Assembly: GCF_003815715.1 (NCBI RefSeq) | Contig: NZ_CP033922.1 | Coordinates: 3,334,001 to 3,398,000, forward strand | Direction of reading: 5' to 3' | Source: Chryseobacterium sp. G0162 | GTDB lineage: Bacteria; Bacteroidota; Bacteroidia; Flavobacteriales; Weeksellaceae | DNA length: 64,000 nucleotides | Part shown: in pieces, positions 40,985 through 50,277 of the stretch | Layout: every line of letters begins with the position of its first letter | How positions within the stretch are numbered: the first letter of the stretch is position 1 | The notes under the pieces: model-generated | Told to the model about the DNA's origin: nothing | The model's input: the letters and a program-made list of their open reading frames with translations, nothing else | Database searches by the model: none | Position numbers and translations under genes: made by a program

Positions 40985-41989
40985 ATGAAAAATTTTGAAA
41001 TTTCTGTTTTAGACCTTGCACCGGTAAAGCAAGGGAAAAGCATTCATGATACTTTTCAGGACAGTTTGTCCTTAGCCAATCATGCAGAAGGCTTAGACTA
41101 TAAAAGATTCTGGCTGGCGGAACATCATAATATGGAAAGTATTGCCAGTTCAGCCACTTCCGTATTAATAGGTTTTATCGCCAATGGAACAAAAAAAATC
41201 AGAGTAGGATCAGGAGGAATTATGCTTCCCAACCACAGTTCTCTGATTATTGCAGAACAATTTGGAACATTGGAATCCCTTTTCCCAGGAAGAATTGATC
41301 TCGGACTAGGAAGAGCACCCGGAACCGATGGCTTAACGGCTCAGGCGCTAGGAAGAAATCCTGCGATCATTAACGAGCAGTTTCCAAGACAGATTCTGGA
41401 ACTTCAACGATATTTTTCCAAGGAAAATGCTGATGCAATGGTTCGCGCTATTCCAGGAGAAGGATTGGATATTCCATTGTACATTTTAGGATCCAGTACA
41501 GATAGTGCTTGGCTGGCTGCAGAACTTGGTCTGCCCTACGCTTTTGCAGGACATTTTGCTCCCGAACAGATGGAAATGGCTTTTAAAATTTACAGAGAAC
41601 ATTTTCAACCTTCAGTCTATTCAGAGAAACCGTATATCATTGCCTGCGTGAATGGAGTAGCAGCAGAAACTTCTGAGGAAGCTCATAAAATTTCTACAAC
41701 TTTATTTCAGGCGTTCATCAATATTATAAGAAACGACAGAAAACCTTTTGCCCCACCGGTAGATGATATGGATGAAATATGGTCACCTATGGAGAAATCA
41801 ATGGTTTTGCAGAAGCTGAGATATACGTTTATCGGAGATCAGGATGAAATTAAGACAAAGCTTAAAGATTTTCAGGAAAAGTTTAATGTAGATGAACTGA
41901 TGATTAATTCACATATTTACGATCATCAGAAAAGAGTAAGATCTTACGAGATCATCAGAGAAGCGGTGAACTCTTTATCCAAAGCGTAA
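40985..41989 (+). CDS. LLM class flavin-dependent oxidoreductase
   Basis: The 334-residue luciferase-like TIM barrel begins FEISVLDLAPVKQGKSIHDT and shows RFWLAEHHNMESIASSA, VGSGGIMLPNHSSLIIAEQFGTLESL and RIDLGLGRAPGTD, the typical YxRxWxAEHH/GxGRAPG pattern of the MsuE/YhbW-like group. It needs FMN or F420; FMN is more likely in this phylum. The substrate is unknown. It has its own promoter element and precedes ribB, a flavin-precursor gene, on the same strand. Confidence 0.9.
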   Translation: MKNFEISVLDLAPVKQGKSIHDTFQDSLSLANHAEGLDYKRFWLAEHHNMESIASSATSVLIGFIANGTKKIRVGSGGIMLPNHSSLIIAEQFGTLESLFPGRIDLGLGRAPGTDGLTAQALGRNPAIINEQFPRQILELQRYFSKENADAMVRAIPGEGLDIPLYILGSSTDSAWLAAELGLPYAFAGHFAPEQMEMAFKIYREHFQPSVYSEKPYIIACVNGVAAETSEEAHKISTTLFQAFINIIRNDRKPFAPPVDDMDEIWSPMEKSMVLQKLRYTFIGDQDEIKTKLKDFQEKFNVDELMINSHIYDHQKRVRSYEIIREAVNSLSKA

Positions 41990-42006
41990 TAAACCATTCA
42001 TATAAA

Positions 42007-42038
42007 TTGGCAGATGCTTATTTTTATGAGTATCTTTG
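42007..42038 (+). promoter_or_regulatory. Promoter of ribB
   Basis: TTG (42007-42009) and TATCTTTG (42031-42038) are 21 bp apart. The ATG follows 18 bp later, which leaves no room for an FMN riboswitch. Confidence 0.55.
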
Positions 42039-42056
42039 CACAAATAAAAAGTAAAA

Positions 42057-43178
42057 ATGTCTGAGATTAAATTAAATACTATTCCAGAGGCCATTGAAGA
42101 CCTTAGAAATGGGAAAATAATCATAGTAGTAGATGATGAGGATAGAGAGAATGAAGGAGATTTTCTTTGCGCAGCAGAATTAACAACACCAGAAATTATC
42201 AACTTCATGGCGCTTCACGGAAGAGGGCTTATCTGTATGCCACTCCCTGAAAAAAGATGTGATGAACTAGGACTTGAAGTAATGGTAAGCAGAAGTAGCG
42301 ATCCTAAAGAAACTGCTTTTACCGTATCTGTTGACCTTTTAGGAAACGGAACCTCTACAGGGATTTCTGCAGGAGACAGAGCGAAAACGATTTTAGCTTT
42401 GATGGATGAAAAATCCAAACCTACAGACTTCATGAGACCAGGACATATTTTCCCGCTTCGTGCCAGAAAAGGAGGAGTATTGAAAAGAGCAGGACATACT
42501 GAAGCTGCCATTGATCTTACTCATTTAGCAGGTTTGAAGGAAGGTGGAGTAATCTGTGAAATCATGAACGAGGACGGAACAATGTCCCGTTTACCTGAAC
42601 TTCAAGCATTTGCTCAAAAGCACGATATGAAAATCGTTTCTATTGAAGATTTAATTCACTATCAGCTTAAAAAAGGGAATCTTGTAGAAAGACTGGAAGA
42701 GAAAAAAGTAAAAACACATTACGGTGACTTTGACTTCTATGCATTTAGAGAGACTTCTAACGATCAGATCCATTTTGCATTGACAAAAGGAGCGTGGACA
42801 GTAGATGAGCCGGTTTTGGTAAGAGTACAGTCTTCAGATTCATATTTTGATGTATTAACAAGATTGAATAATGGTGAAAAACCTTTATTGGAAAAAGTAA
42901 CCAATATGGTGAACGAAGCTGGAAAAGGAGCCATTATCTTCATCAATAACGTTTCAAATTCAGAAAATACATTAAGAAAACTTCAGCAATTCCTGAACTA
43001 TCAGGATGGGCAGGAGCAGCATCCTACTTTAGCGTACAACTATAGAGATTATGGTATCGGAACGCAAATCTTAAAGAATTTAGGAATCAATAAGTTTAAA
43101 GTAATCACTCAAAACCCTGCTATCAAGCCTCAGGTTGGAGGATATGATGTAGAGGTTACTGAATTGGTACAGCTATAA
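42057..43178 (+). CDS. ribB: 3,4-dihydroxy-2-butanone-4-phosphate synthase with degenerate GTP cyclohydrolase II-like domain
   Basis: Makes the four-carbon precursor of riboflavin from ribulose 5-phosphate. The N-terminal ~200 residues carry the RibB motifs: VDDEDRENEGDFLCAAE (about 24-40) with the acidic metal residues, GRGLICMPLPEKRCDEL, TGISAGDRAKT, and RAGHTEAAIDL. The C-terminal ~170 residues align in position with GTP cyclohydrolase II, but the HSECLTGD...RCDCG zinc site is replaced by VQSSDSYFDVLTRLNNG; no zinc cysteines remain. So it is probably RibB only, with another protein supplying cyclohydrolase II. It has a short leader and a strong terminator. Confidence 0.9.
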   Translation: MSEIKLNTIPEAIEDLRNGKIIIVVDDEDRENEGDFLCAAELTTPEIINFMALHGRGLICMPLPEKRCDELGLEVMVSRSSDPKETAFTVSVDLLGNGTSTGISAGDRAKTILALMDEKSKPTDFMRPGHIFPLRARKGGVLKRAGHTEAAIDLTHLAGLKEGGVICEIMNEDGTMSRLPELQAFAQKHDMKIVSIEDLIHYQLKKGNLVERLEEKKVKTHYGDFDFYAFRETSNDQIHFALTKGAWTVDEPVLVRVQSSDSYFDVLTRLNNGEKPLLEKVTNMVNEAGKGAIIFINNVSNSENTLRKLQQFLNYQDGQEQHPTLAYNYRDYGIGTQILKNLGINKFKVITQNPAIKPQVGGYDVEVTELVQL

Positions 43179-43238
43179 TAAGTAAATAGACAATAGTGAA
43201 TTTACTTCACTTTGAATAATTGTTTATAAAATGAAATA

Positions 43239-43269
43239 AAAGGTTTAGGATTTTTCTAAACCTTTTTTT
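43239..43269 (+). terminator. Terminator after ribB
   Basis: AAAGGTTTAG pairs with CTAAACCTTT (10 bp, 7-nt loop), extending to a T-run of seven. Confidence 0.88.
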
Positions 43270-43280
43270 ATTTTTAAACC

Positions 43281-43865
43281 ATGACCGAGTCTTTACAAAA
43301 ACATATCCGGGAGTATGTGGAAATTTCAGATGAAAAGCTGGAAAAATATTGCAATGCCTTTACCCATCGAAAAATAAAAAAGAAAGAGTTTTTATTAATG
43401 GAAGGAAATATCTGTGATTTTGAAGGATTTGTAGTGAGTGGTTGTTTTAAGGTTTTTCATACCAATCGAAATGCAGCAGAGCAGATATTATATTTTGCTA
43501 TTGAAAATTGGTGGATCTCTGATATAGACAGCTTTATCAACAGGATTCCATCCAAGCTTACCATTCAGGCGCTCGAGAACAGTGAAATTCTTTTGATTTC
43601 AAGAAAAGATAAAGAAAAGCTTTACCAGGAGATGCCGGAAGTGGAAAGATTAATGAGACTTAAGTTTCAGAGTTCAATTATTGCATTACAACGTAGAATT
43701 ATTGATAATTTAAGCAAGTCTTCTGAAGAGCGCTATATTGAATTTTTAAAAAAATATCCCCAAACAGCCCATCGTCTTACCAATATTCAGATTGCAGCTT
43801 ATCTGGGAGTAACTCCTGAATCTCTCAGCAGAGTTCGTAAAAATATTGTAAAGAAAGATGAATAA
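43281..43865 (+). CDS. Crp/Fnr family transcriptional regulator
   Basis: The 194-residue protein has a cyclic-nucleotide-binding-type beta barrel in the N-terminal ~125 residues (KKKEFLLMEGNICDFEGFVVSG) and a C-terminal winged helix with LTNIQIAAYLGVTPESLSRVRK. No cysteine cluster for an Fe-S sensor is seen, so an FNR-type oxygen sensor is unlikely. Such short Crp-like proteins are common in Flavobacteriia with unknown ligands. It starts 11 bp after the ribB terminator. No target site was found nearby. Confidence 0.9.
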   Translation: MTESLQKHIREYVEISDEKLEKYCNAFTHRKIKKKEFLLMEGNICDFEGFVVSGCFKVFHTNRNAAEQILYFAIENWWISDIDSFINRIPSKLTIQALENSEILLISRKDKEKLYQEMPEVERLMRLKFQSSIIALQRRIIDNLSKSSEERYIEFLKKYPQTAHRLTNIQIAAYLGVTPESLSRVRKNIVKKDE

Positions 43866-43920
43866 GATCCGTTTTTTTTTGCTTAAAAAGTTATTTAACT
43901 TAACGATCCTGGATGGTTTA

Positions 43921-43959
43921 AAAAAGAAAAGTCACAACAAAAATGCCTGTTGTGACTTG
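43921..43959 (-). terminator. Terminator after fmt
   Basis: AAGTCACAACA pairs with TGTTGTGACTT (perfect 11 bp, 8-nt loop); on the minus strand a T-rich tail follows. Confidence 0.82.
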
Positions 43960-43987
43960 TATGTATGGTTAAAATTCAACTGTAAAA

Positions 43988-44932
43988 CTACAGTGTTATT
44001 TCATCAAAGTTTCTGAAACCATTCAGGAAATCCTTTACTGTCATTCTTTTCTTGCCTTCTAACTGAAGTTCCTGGGGAAAATATACACCATCCTGAGTAT
44101 ATATTTTGAACTCACTTTTTGAAATATCCAATGTTCCGGCAGGTTTTCCATGATGGGAGATTTCAAATTTTCCACCAAATATTTTTAATCCTTTTTCCTC
44201 TTCACCAATTTTCAAAGTTGTGAAAGCAGCAGGATAAGGCGACATTCCCAGAATAAACTGATGTACAGTTTTAGAAGGTGCTAACCAATTGATTCTAGTA
44301 TCCTCTTTAAATATTTTATAGGCATTTTTTGGGTGTTCAACCTGTGGTTGGGGTTTTTCTTCAATAGCATTGTCAGCCAATCCATCTAATGTTCTTACGA
44401 CTAATTTTGAACCCATTTCCATCAATCTGTCATGAAGACCTCCTGCATTTTCATCCGGTAGAATTTCAAGCTCTTCCTGAAGAAGAATATTTCCTTCATC
44501 AATTTTTTCATTAATGAAGAACGTAGTTGCTCCAGTTTTTTCCTCGCCGTTAATAACTGCATAGTTGATAGGAGCAGCCCCTCTGTAATCAGGAAGTAAA
44601 GAGGCATGAAGGTTAAATGTTCCCATTCTAGGCATTTCAAAAAGAACCTTAGGCATCATTCTAAAAGCTACCACTACAAAAACATCAGCATCCAGTTTTC
44701 TGAGTTCTTCTAAAAATTCAGGATTTCTTAATTTTTCCGGCTGAAAAACAGGAATATTATTTTCTGAAGCATAAACTTTTACTGGTGATTGGTTTATTTT
44801 CTGGCCACGTCCGCTTGCTTTATCCGCTACAGTTACCACACCTACAACCTGATGCTGAGATTGATGAATAGCCTCCAAAGAAGTTTTTGCAAACTCAGGA
44901 GTACCTAAAAAAACGACTTTCAATGATTTCAT
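43988..44932 (-). CDS. fmt: Methionyl-tRNA formyltransferase
   Basis: Formylates initiator Met-tRNA with 10-formyl-THF. The 314 residues start VVFLGTPEFAKTSLEAI; the formyl-transfer core is FNLHASLLPDYRGAAPINYAV with the catalytic His, and FFINEKIDEGNIL carries the Asp. The C-terminal domain is present and ends in FLNGFRNFDEITL. It follows recQ on the same strand after 129 bp, so linkage is loose. Confidence 0.96.
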   Translation of the reverse strand: MKSLKVVFLGTPEFAKTSLEAIHQSQHQVVGVVTVADKASGRGQKINQSPVKVYASENNIPVFQPEKLRNPEFLEELRKLDADVFVVVAFRMMPKVLFEMPRMGTFNLHASLLPDYRGAAPINYAVINGEEKTGATTFFINEKIDEGNILLQEELEILPDENAGGLHDRLMEMGSKLVVRTLDGLADNAIEEKPQPQVEHPKNAYKIFKEDTRINWLAPSKTVHQFILGMSPYPAAFTTLKIGEEEKGLKIFGGKFEISHHGKPAGTLDISKSEFKIYTQDGVYFPQELQLEGKKRMTVKDFLNGFRNFDEITL

Positions 44933-45061
44933 AATGCAAAGATAAGTTTTTGCTCTGAGAGTGGGGAGTGTATGAGACTTAGGAGAAGAGAAATGGTATT
45001 TTTAAAATGCAAATCGTACCCCTATTTCTTATTTTAACCATTTCATTACTCATTACTCACA

Positions 45062-46969
45062 TTACCCATGATTAAGTGCATATGTTCTGAAATTCAACAT
45101 TTTTACCTTTCCGGAGTCTAATAGAAAAATTAAGTTTTCCAATATGCTTTCTTTGGAATGATAACTTAGTTGTACAGAAAGTTCTTCGATGGTTGCTGAT
45201 TTTTTTGCCAGTAAATTAATGATCTGCTGGGAAATATTTTTGCCAAAAATAGACTGTTTATTCTTTTCACAAACAGAACATTGGCCGCAGTTTTTTGAAT
45301 TTTTTTCCCCGAAATAAGCCAGAATAAGTTTCATTTTACAATAATCCTTATCTTCAACATAGAATTTCATTTCTTCCCATTTCTGAATTTTATTTCGTTG
45401 AATATGTTCAAAAAGTTTCCAATAAGCATTATTGACAGCTCTCTCATCACGAGGTTTCAGAAATTTGATACTCGATAAAGCGCCGTCCAGGTATTCAAGA
45501 TAGTTTCTCTGCTGAAGTTCCTTTAAACGTTCTTTGATTAAAGGAATACTCACTCCAATTTTATGGCTTACCTGCTGTTCACTGAACATCACTTTATGGG
45601 TTGTAATTCCGGACACAGTACGGAGCAAAAGCTCTATGAAATAAGCATCTTTTTGTGACAGCTGATCTATTTCATCAGATTTAATAAAAAGCTCCAAAGA
45701 TGACAGGCTTTTATTGTCATTGTAGTAAATGATTTCCTGGTTATGAAGGAAATTGAGGACATTATTGATTTTGGCTTTTGATAACCTCGTGAAATTTTGT
45801 ATTCCGGTTGTATTCAGTTGGAATGTTTTCTCGGGTAACTCAAATTCTGCTACCTGAAAAATAGAGTAGAGATAGCTGATGATCTTTAAAAATTCTGCCT
45901 TGTTGGGAATCTGATTTTTCAGGATTTGATCAAAATTCAGAAGTTCCTGTTTGTTCCAAAGCATAAATGCAAAACTCTCCTTACCATCCCTTCCGGCTCT
46001 TCCTATTTCCTGGTAATAATTTTCAATTGAAGCAGCAGGTGAGTAGTGTAGCACAAAACGAACATTATCCTTGTCAATTCCCATTCCAAAGGCATTGGTA
46101 GAAATTAAGACCTGATTATCACTATTATTCCAGGTGTTTTGTCTTGTATTCTTTTCCTTTGTAGTTAAACCTGCATGAAAATAATCTACATTTTTTAGCT
46201 GATTTTTCTTTAAAAACTCTGAAAGCAGTTCAGCTTCTTTTCTGGTTCTTACATAAACAATTCCTGAATCTGTATTGTATTTTAAAATATCCAGAACCCG
46301 TTGGAATTTATCGGAAACCTCTTCTGTAAATATTTTGATATTATCTCTTTTAAAGCTTTTCTGGAAGACAGCCGGGTTTCTCAGTTCAAGCTTATTTTTG
46401 ATCTCTTCCAGAACCTTTGGAGTTGCAGTTGCAGTAAGTGCCAGGCATGGAGTTTCCGGATTATTCATTCTGAAACCTTTGATATTCTGATAGCTTGGAC
46501 GGAAATCCTGTCCCCATTCAGAAATACAGTGTGCCTCATCAACAGCAATGAATGAGAGTTCAATTTCTTCGATATTCTGAAGAAACTGAATATTGGTTAG
46601 TCTTTCAGGAGATACATAAAGCAGCTTGGTAAGACCTTCTTTGCAACGATTGTAAATAGCTTCAGCATCATATTCATCCAATTCAGATGACAAGTATTCT
46701 GCTTCTATACCACGAAATTTCAGCTGATTCACCTGGTCTTTCATTAAAGCCAGCAAAGGGGAGATCACCAGACAGGTTCCTTCTTTTAATAAAGCAGGCA
46801 GCTGGTAACATAATGACTTACCGGCACCTGTAGGAAGAAGTACCAGACTGTCTTTTTCATTGATAACAGCATTGATAATTTCTTCCTGAGAATCTCTGAA
46901 GCCGGTATAGCCCCAGAAATACTTAAGAGTATCATATTTTAGCTTTTGAAAGTCCTGCGGAGAAATCAT
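45062..46969 (-). CDS. recQ: RecQ family ATP-dependent DNA helicase
   Basis: 3'-5' helicase for recombination and fork repair. In 635 residues: FRDSQEEIINAVINEKDSLVLLPTGAGKSLCYQLP (motif 0 and Walker A), VDEAHCISEWGQDFRPSY (DEAH and aromatic-rich loop), STNAFGMGIDKDNVRFVLHYSP and YYQEIGRAGRDGKES. The zinc-binding region has CKMKLILAYFGE...CGQCSVC. The C-terminus has a winged-helix part but no clear HRDC domain, a shortened form often seen in this class. An unidentified second RecQ elsewhere is possible. Confidence 0.93.
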   Translation of the reverse strand: MISPQDFQKLKYDTLKYFWGYTGFRDSQEEIINAVINEKDSLVLLPTGAGKSLCYQLPALLKEGTCLVISPLLALMKDQVNQLKFRGIEAEYLSSELDEYDAEAIYNRCKEGLTKLLYVSPERLTNIQFLQNIEEIELSFIAVDEAHCISEWGQDFRPSYQNIKGFRMNNPETPCLALTATATPKVLEEIKNKLELRNPAVFQKSFKRDNIKIFTEEVSDKFQRVLDILKYNTDSGIVYVRTRKEAELLSEFLKKNQLKNVDYFHAGLTTKEKNTRQNTWNNSDNQVLISTNAFGMGIDKDNVRFVLHYSPAASIENYYQEIGRAGRDGKESFAFMLWNKQELLNFDQILKNQIPNKAEFLKIISYLYSIFQVAEFELPEKTFQLNTTGIQNFTRLSKAKINNVLNFLHNQEIIYYNDNKSLSSLELFIKSDEIDQLSQKDAYFIELLLRTVSGITTHKVMFSEQQVSHKIGVSIPLIKERLKELQQRNYLEYLDGALSSIKFLKPRDERAVNNAYWKLFEHIQRNKIQKWEEMKFYVEDKDYCKMKLILAYFGEKNSKNCGQCSVCEKNKQSIFGKNISQQIINLLAKKSATIEELSVQLSYHSKESILENLIFLLDSGKVKMLNFRTYALNHG

Positions 46970-47000
46970 GTTGTAAAAATAAGGAAAGTATTAAGACAAA

Positions 47001-47025
47001 AAAAGCCACGCAAGGCGTGACTTTT
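47001..47025 (-). terminator. Terminator after the 47048 OmpA gene
   Basis: AAAAGCCACGC pairs with GCGTGACTTTT (11 bp, one C-A mismatch) around AAG; on the minus strand a run of seven T follows. Confidence 0.82.
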
Positions 47026-47047
47026 ATATAATAAATTAATAAGCTTA

Positions 47048-48484
47048 TTATTTAGCTTCGAAGTATACTCTTCTGTTAGCTCTGTTTTTCCACTCAGGGC
47101 ATTTCGTTGCTGGTTCACACTCAGGATATTTAAGGTCTTTTTCACCTTTACCTACAGCGTTTAATTTGCCAGACTGAACTCCGTTTTTGATTAGATAGTT
47201 CTTAACGTTGTTGGCTCTTCTCTGAGATAGTTTTTGGTTGTAAGCATCAGTACCTCTTGTATCAGTAGCTCCTACAACATTGTAAGAACCGTTTGAAGAA
47301 TTGATGTAGTTTACAGCATTATTTAAGATAGGAGTGTTTGAAGGTAAAATTCTATCAGAATTTAAGTCAAACTCAATACCTTCCAGTTTAGTTTCTGTTT
47401 CTACTACTGGTCCTGTAGTGGTAGTAGGACAACCGTTGTTTTCAACAGGTCCTGGAACCGTTACACACTTATCATAAAGGTCAATAACACCATCAAGGTC
47501 TGTATCAAGAGCAACACCAGCACCATCCACTCTAGCTCCTGCAGGAGTGTCAAGCTGTCTGTCCCAATCGTCGCATACTCCATCGTTATCAGCATCCCCT
47601 TTCTTACATACTTCGATATCCTGGTTTTTATTAGCCAAAACATCAAGTTTGTAATAGATTTCCTGAAGTGGGTCATGCCACATTAAGTGAGACTCATGTT
47701 TTCCTAATTTTACAGAAAGTCCTAAAGTTGCATTAAAGAAGTTATCAGAAACCTGTGAAGAACGTCTGTTGATCTCACTGTATGGATCACCTCCACCATC
47801 AAAAGTATCATCACCAGTTACTACATACATTAATCTACCTTCAATATCAATTCTTCTGTTCACTTTAAACTTCAGACCTGTACCAGCCTGCATGAATAAA
47901 GAACCTAATTTAAATGGCTTCACTTCAGTCATCAATCTTTGTCCAGTGGCATCTTTTTGGTATGCTCTGTAAGCAATGGTACCAACACCGGCATATCCGT
48001 GTAGGGCCCATCTGTAAGGAGAATGATTATCAACTCTTCTTAAAAGGTTAGAGAAGTTAATATCTCCCAAGATTGAGATCGCGTCGTATTGAGTTCTACC
48101 CGCTACCGCCTTTGCATCAGGTGCTGCATCTTTGGTATTGAACCATCCTTGTCTTGTTTCACCTCTGTCATATTGTAAATTGATTCCAAAAGCATGGGTG
48201 ATCGCTTTATCAATACTTACATAAGCTGAATATCCGAAAAGGTTTTTACCGTTACCATTCTTAATGGAGGTTAAATCTGCTGACTGAAGTAGTGGAACTC
48301 CAACCCCTGCAGAAATAGACCAGTCATTAAATCTTTTTGATTGATTTGTGAATGGGGAAATGTTGGCAGACCCAGACGAGAACGTATTGGGATACTCTCC
48401 TTTTGAAACTGCCGTTGAGTCTTGTGCATAACTGGCAGTAGGAATCGCCAAAGCTAATGCAACAATTGCTAAACTTAATTTCAT
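47048..48484 (-). CDS. OmpA family outer-membrane protein (paralogue 1)
   Basis: The 478-residue protein has a signal (MKLSLAIVALALAIPTASYAQ), an eight-strand-type barrel to about residue 285, then a calcium-binding TSP3-like linker with KKGDADNDGVCDDWDRQLD and DTDLDGVIDLYDKCVTVPG, and a C-terminal OmpA peptidoglycan-binding domain (IEFDLNSDRILPSNTPILNN...GATDTRGTDAYNQKLSQRRANNVKNYL). The first ~350 residues differ from paralogue 2 by only about twenty residues by eye, whereas the OmpA domains are clearly different. It anchors the outer membrane to peptidoglycan by family role. Confidence 0.92.
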   Translation of the reverse strand: MKLSLAIVALALAIPTASYAQDSTAVSKGEYPNTFSSGSANISPFTNQSKRFNDWSISAGVGVPLLQSADLTSIKNGNGKNLFGYSAYVSIDKAITHAFGINLQYDRGETRQGWFNTKDAAPDAKAVAGRTQYDAISILGDINFSNLLRRVDNHSPYRWALHGYAGVGTIAYRAYQKDATGQRLMTEVKPFKLGSLFMQAGTGLKFKVNRRIDIEGRLMYVVTGDDTFDGGGDPYSEINRRSSQVSDNFFNATLGLSVKLGKHESHLMWHDPLQEIYYKLDVLANKNQDIEVCKKGDADNDGVCDDWDRQLDTPAGARVDGAGVALDTDLDGVIDLYDKCVTVPGPVENNGCPTTTTGPVVETETKLEGIEFDLNSDRILPSNTPILNNAVNYINSSNGSYNVVGATDTRGTDAYNQKLSQRRANNVKNYLIKNGVQSGKLNAVGKGEKDLKYPECEPATKCPEWKNRANRRVYFEAK

Positions 48485-48641
48485 AGTGTTATTTTTTTAG
48501 TTAAGTTATTTTAAATGATTTTTTTACGCTAAAAAGTGATTTTTGTGTTATTTTTTCCAAAACAATAGTGTCTATATCTTGCCAATATTGCACCTATTCC
48601 CCGGAAAATGATATAAAGGTATGTAAAAAAATTCGTAGTAG

Positions 48642-48679
48642 AAAAAAAAAAACCGAAAAGAACAATTCTTTTCGGTTTT
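48642..48679 (-). terminator. Terminator after the 48697 OmpA gene
   Basis: A perfect 14-bp stem (AAAACCGAAAAGAA with TTCTTTTCGGTTTT) has loop CAA; a T-run follows on the minus strand. It separates paralogue 2 from paralogue 1, which should have its own promoter in the 212-bp gap. Confidence 0.88.
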
Positions 48680-48696
48680 ACATGTATTATAAGAAA

Positions 48697-50223
48697 TTAC
48701 TTCTTCTTTTTCTTAGATGGTGCTTTTTTTACTGGTTTTTTTACAGAAGCATCTTCATAGTCTTTCTTTTTAAGAGAATCCCATTCTGAACCTTCTATAA
48801 ATCTTACCGTAACTTTTCTATCTGCCATTCTTTCAGCATCAGAGGCTGAAGCTGGAATTTTAGCATCTACAGATCCTACTCCTCTTGATTTCAGTACACT
48901 TTCATTGATACCTCTGTTTTCAAGCGCTCCTACTACTGCAGCAGCTCTTTCTTTAGATAATCTTAGGTTATAAGCTGCATTTCCTTTAATATCAGTATGT
49001 CCTGTTAGTAAGTAGGTGCCTCCGTTTTCTTTAATAATCGAAGCTGCTACATCAAGTTTACTGTTAGATTCAGGTCTGATCGTAGCCTTATTAAAGTTAA
49101 AGTAGATGTCTTTCAACGTTTTTTCTACTTCTACAGCAGTCTTATGATTATCTTTTTTCTCTATTGGACAACCGTTGTTTTCAACAGGTCCTGGAACCGT
49201 TACACACTTATCGTAAAGGTCGATAACTCCATCAAGGTCTGCATCAAGAGCAACACCGGCACCATCCACTCTAGCTCCTGCAGGAGTGTCAAGCTGTCTG
49301 TCCCAGTCGTCGCATACTCCATCATTATCAGCATCCCCTTTCTTACATACTTCGATATCCTGTTTTTTATTAGCCAAAACATCAAGTTTGTAATAGATTT
49401 CCTGAAGTGGGTCGTGCCACATTAAGTGAGACTCATGTTTTCCTAATTTTACAGAAAGTCCTAAAGTTGCATTAAAGAAGTTATCAGAAACCTGTGAAGA
49501 ACGTCTGTTGATCTCACTGTATGGATTACCTCCGCCATCAAAAGTATCATCACCAGTTACTACATACATTAATCTACCTTCAATATCAAGTCTTCTGTTT
49601 ACTTTAAACTTCAGACCTGTACCTGCCTGCATGAATATAGAGCCTAACTCAAATGGTTTCACTTCAGTCATCAATCTTTGTCCAGTGGCATCTTTTTGGT
49701 ATGCTCTATAAGCAATAGTACCAATACCGGCATATCCATGTAATGCCCATCTGTAAGTAGAATGGTTATCAACTCTTCTTAAAAGGTTAGAGAAGTTAAT
49801 ATCTCCAAGAATTGAGATCGCATCATATTGAGTTCTACCTGCTACTGCCTTTGCATCAGGTGCTGCATCTTTGGTATTGAACCATCCTTGTCTTGTTTCA
49901 CCTCTGTCATATTGTAAATTGATTCCAAAAGCATGGGTGATCGCTTTATCAATACTTACATAAGCTGAATATCCAAAAAGGTTTTTACCATTACCATTCT
50001 TAATGGAGGTTAAATCTGCAGATTGAAGCAGTGGAACTCCTGCTCCTACAGAAATAGACCAGTCATTAAATCTTTTTGATTGATTGGTAAATGGGGAAAC
50101 ATTCGCAGATCCAGAAGTAAAAGTATTAGGATACTTTCCATCTGCAGCTGCTGATGAATCTTGTGCATAGCTGACGGTAGGGATCGTCAATGCTAATGCA
50201 ACGATTGCTAAACTTAATTTCAT
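48697..50223 (-). CDS. OmpA family outer-membrane protein (paralogue 2)
   Basis: The 508-residue protein has signal, barrel and TSP3-like linker nearly identical to paralogue 1. The C-terminal OmpA domain (IYFNFNKATIRPESNSKLDVAA...TGHTDIKGNAAYNLRLSKERAAAVVGAL) is a different version, followed by a Lys-rich tail (VKKPVKKAPSKKKKK) that could bind peptidoglycan or surface acids. It lies 54 bp downstream of the shorter paralogue 3. Near-identity of the 5' part with a divergent 3' part points to gene conversion or recombination between tandem copies. Confidence 0.92.
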   Translation of the reverse strand: MKLSLAIVALALTIPTVSYAQDSSAAADGKYPNTFTSGSANVSPFTNQSKRFNDWSISVGAGVPLLQSADLTSIKNGNGKNLFGYSAYVSIDKAITHAFGINLQYDRGETRQGWFNTKDAAPDAKAVAGRTQYDAISILGDINFSNLLRRVDNHSTYRWALHGYAGIGTIAYRAYQKDATGQRLMTEVKPFELGSIFMQAGTGLKFKVNRRLDIEGRLMYVVTGDDTFDGGGNPYSEINRRSSQVSDNFFNATLGLSVKLGKHESHLMWHDPLQEIYYKLDVLANKKQDIEVCKKGDADNDGVCDDWDRQLDTPAGARVDGAGVALDADLDGVIDLYDKCVTVPGPVENNGCPIEKKDNHKTAVEVEKTLKDIYFNFNKATIRPESNSKLDVAASIIKENGGTYLLTGHTDIKGNAAYNLRLSKERAAAVVGALENRGINESVLKSRGVGSVDAKIPASASDAERMADRKVTVRFIEGSEWDSLKKKDYEDASVKKPVKKAPSKKKKK

Positions 50224-50277
50224 CGTGTATTATTTATTTTTGATTTTTTTGAAAAAATAGTTTTTTGGACTTTTTTA

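Noticed and set aside
42001..42056. FMN riboswitch upstream of ribB
   Set aside because: The -7 box ends 18 bp before the start codon, so the leader is too short for an RFN element, and no conserved RFN words were seen.
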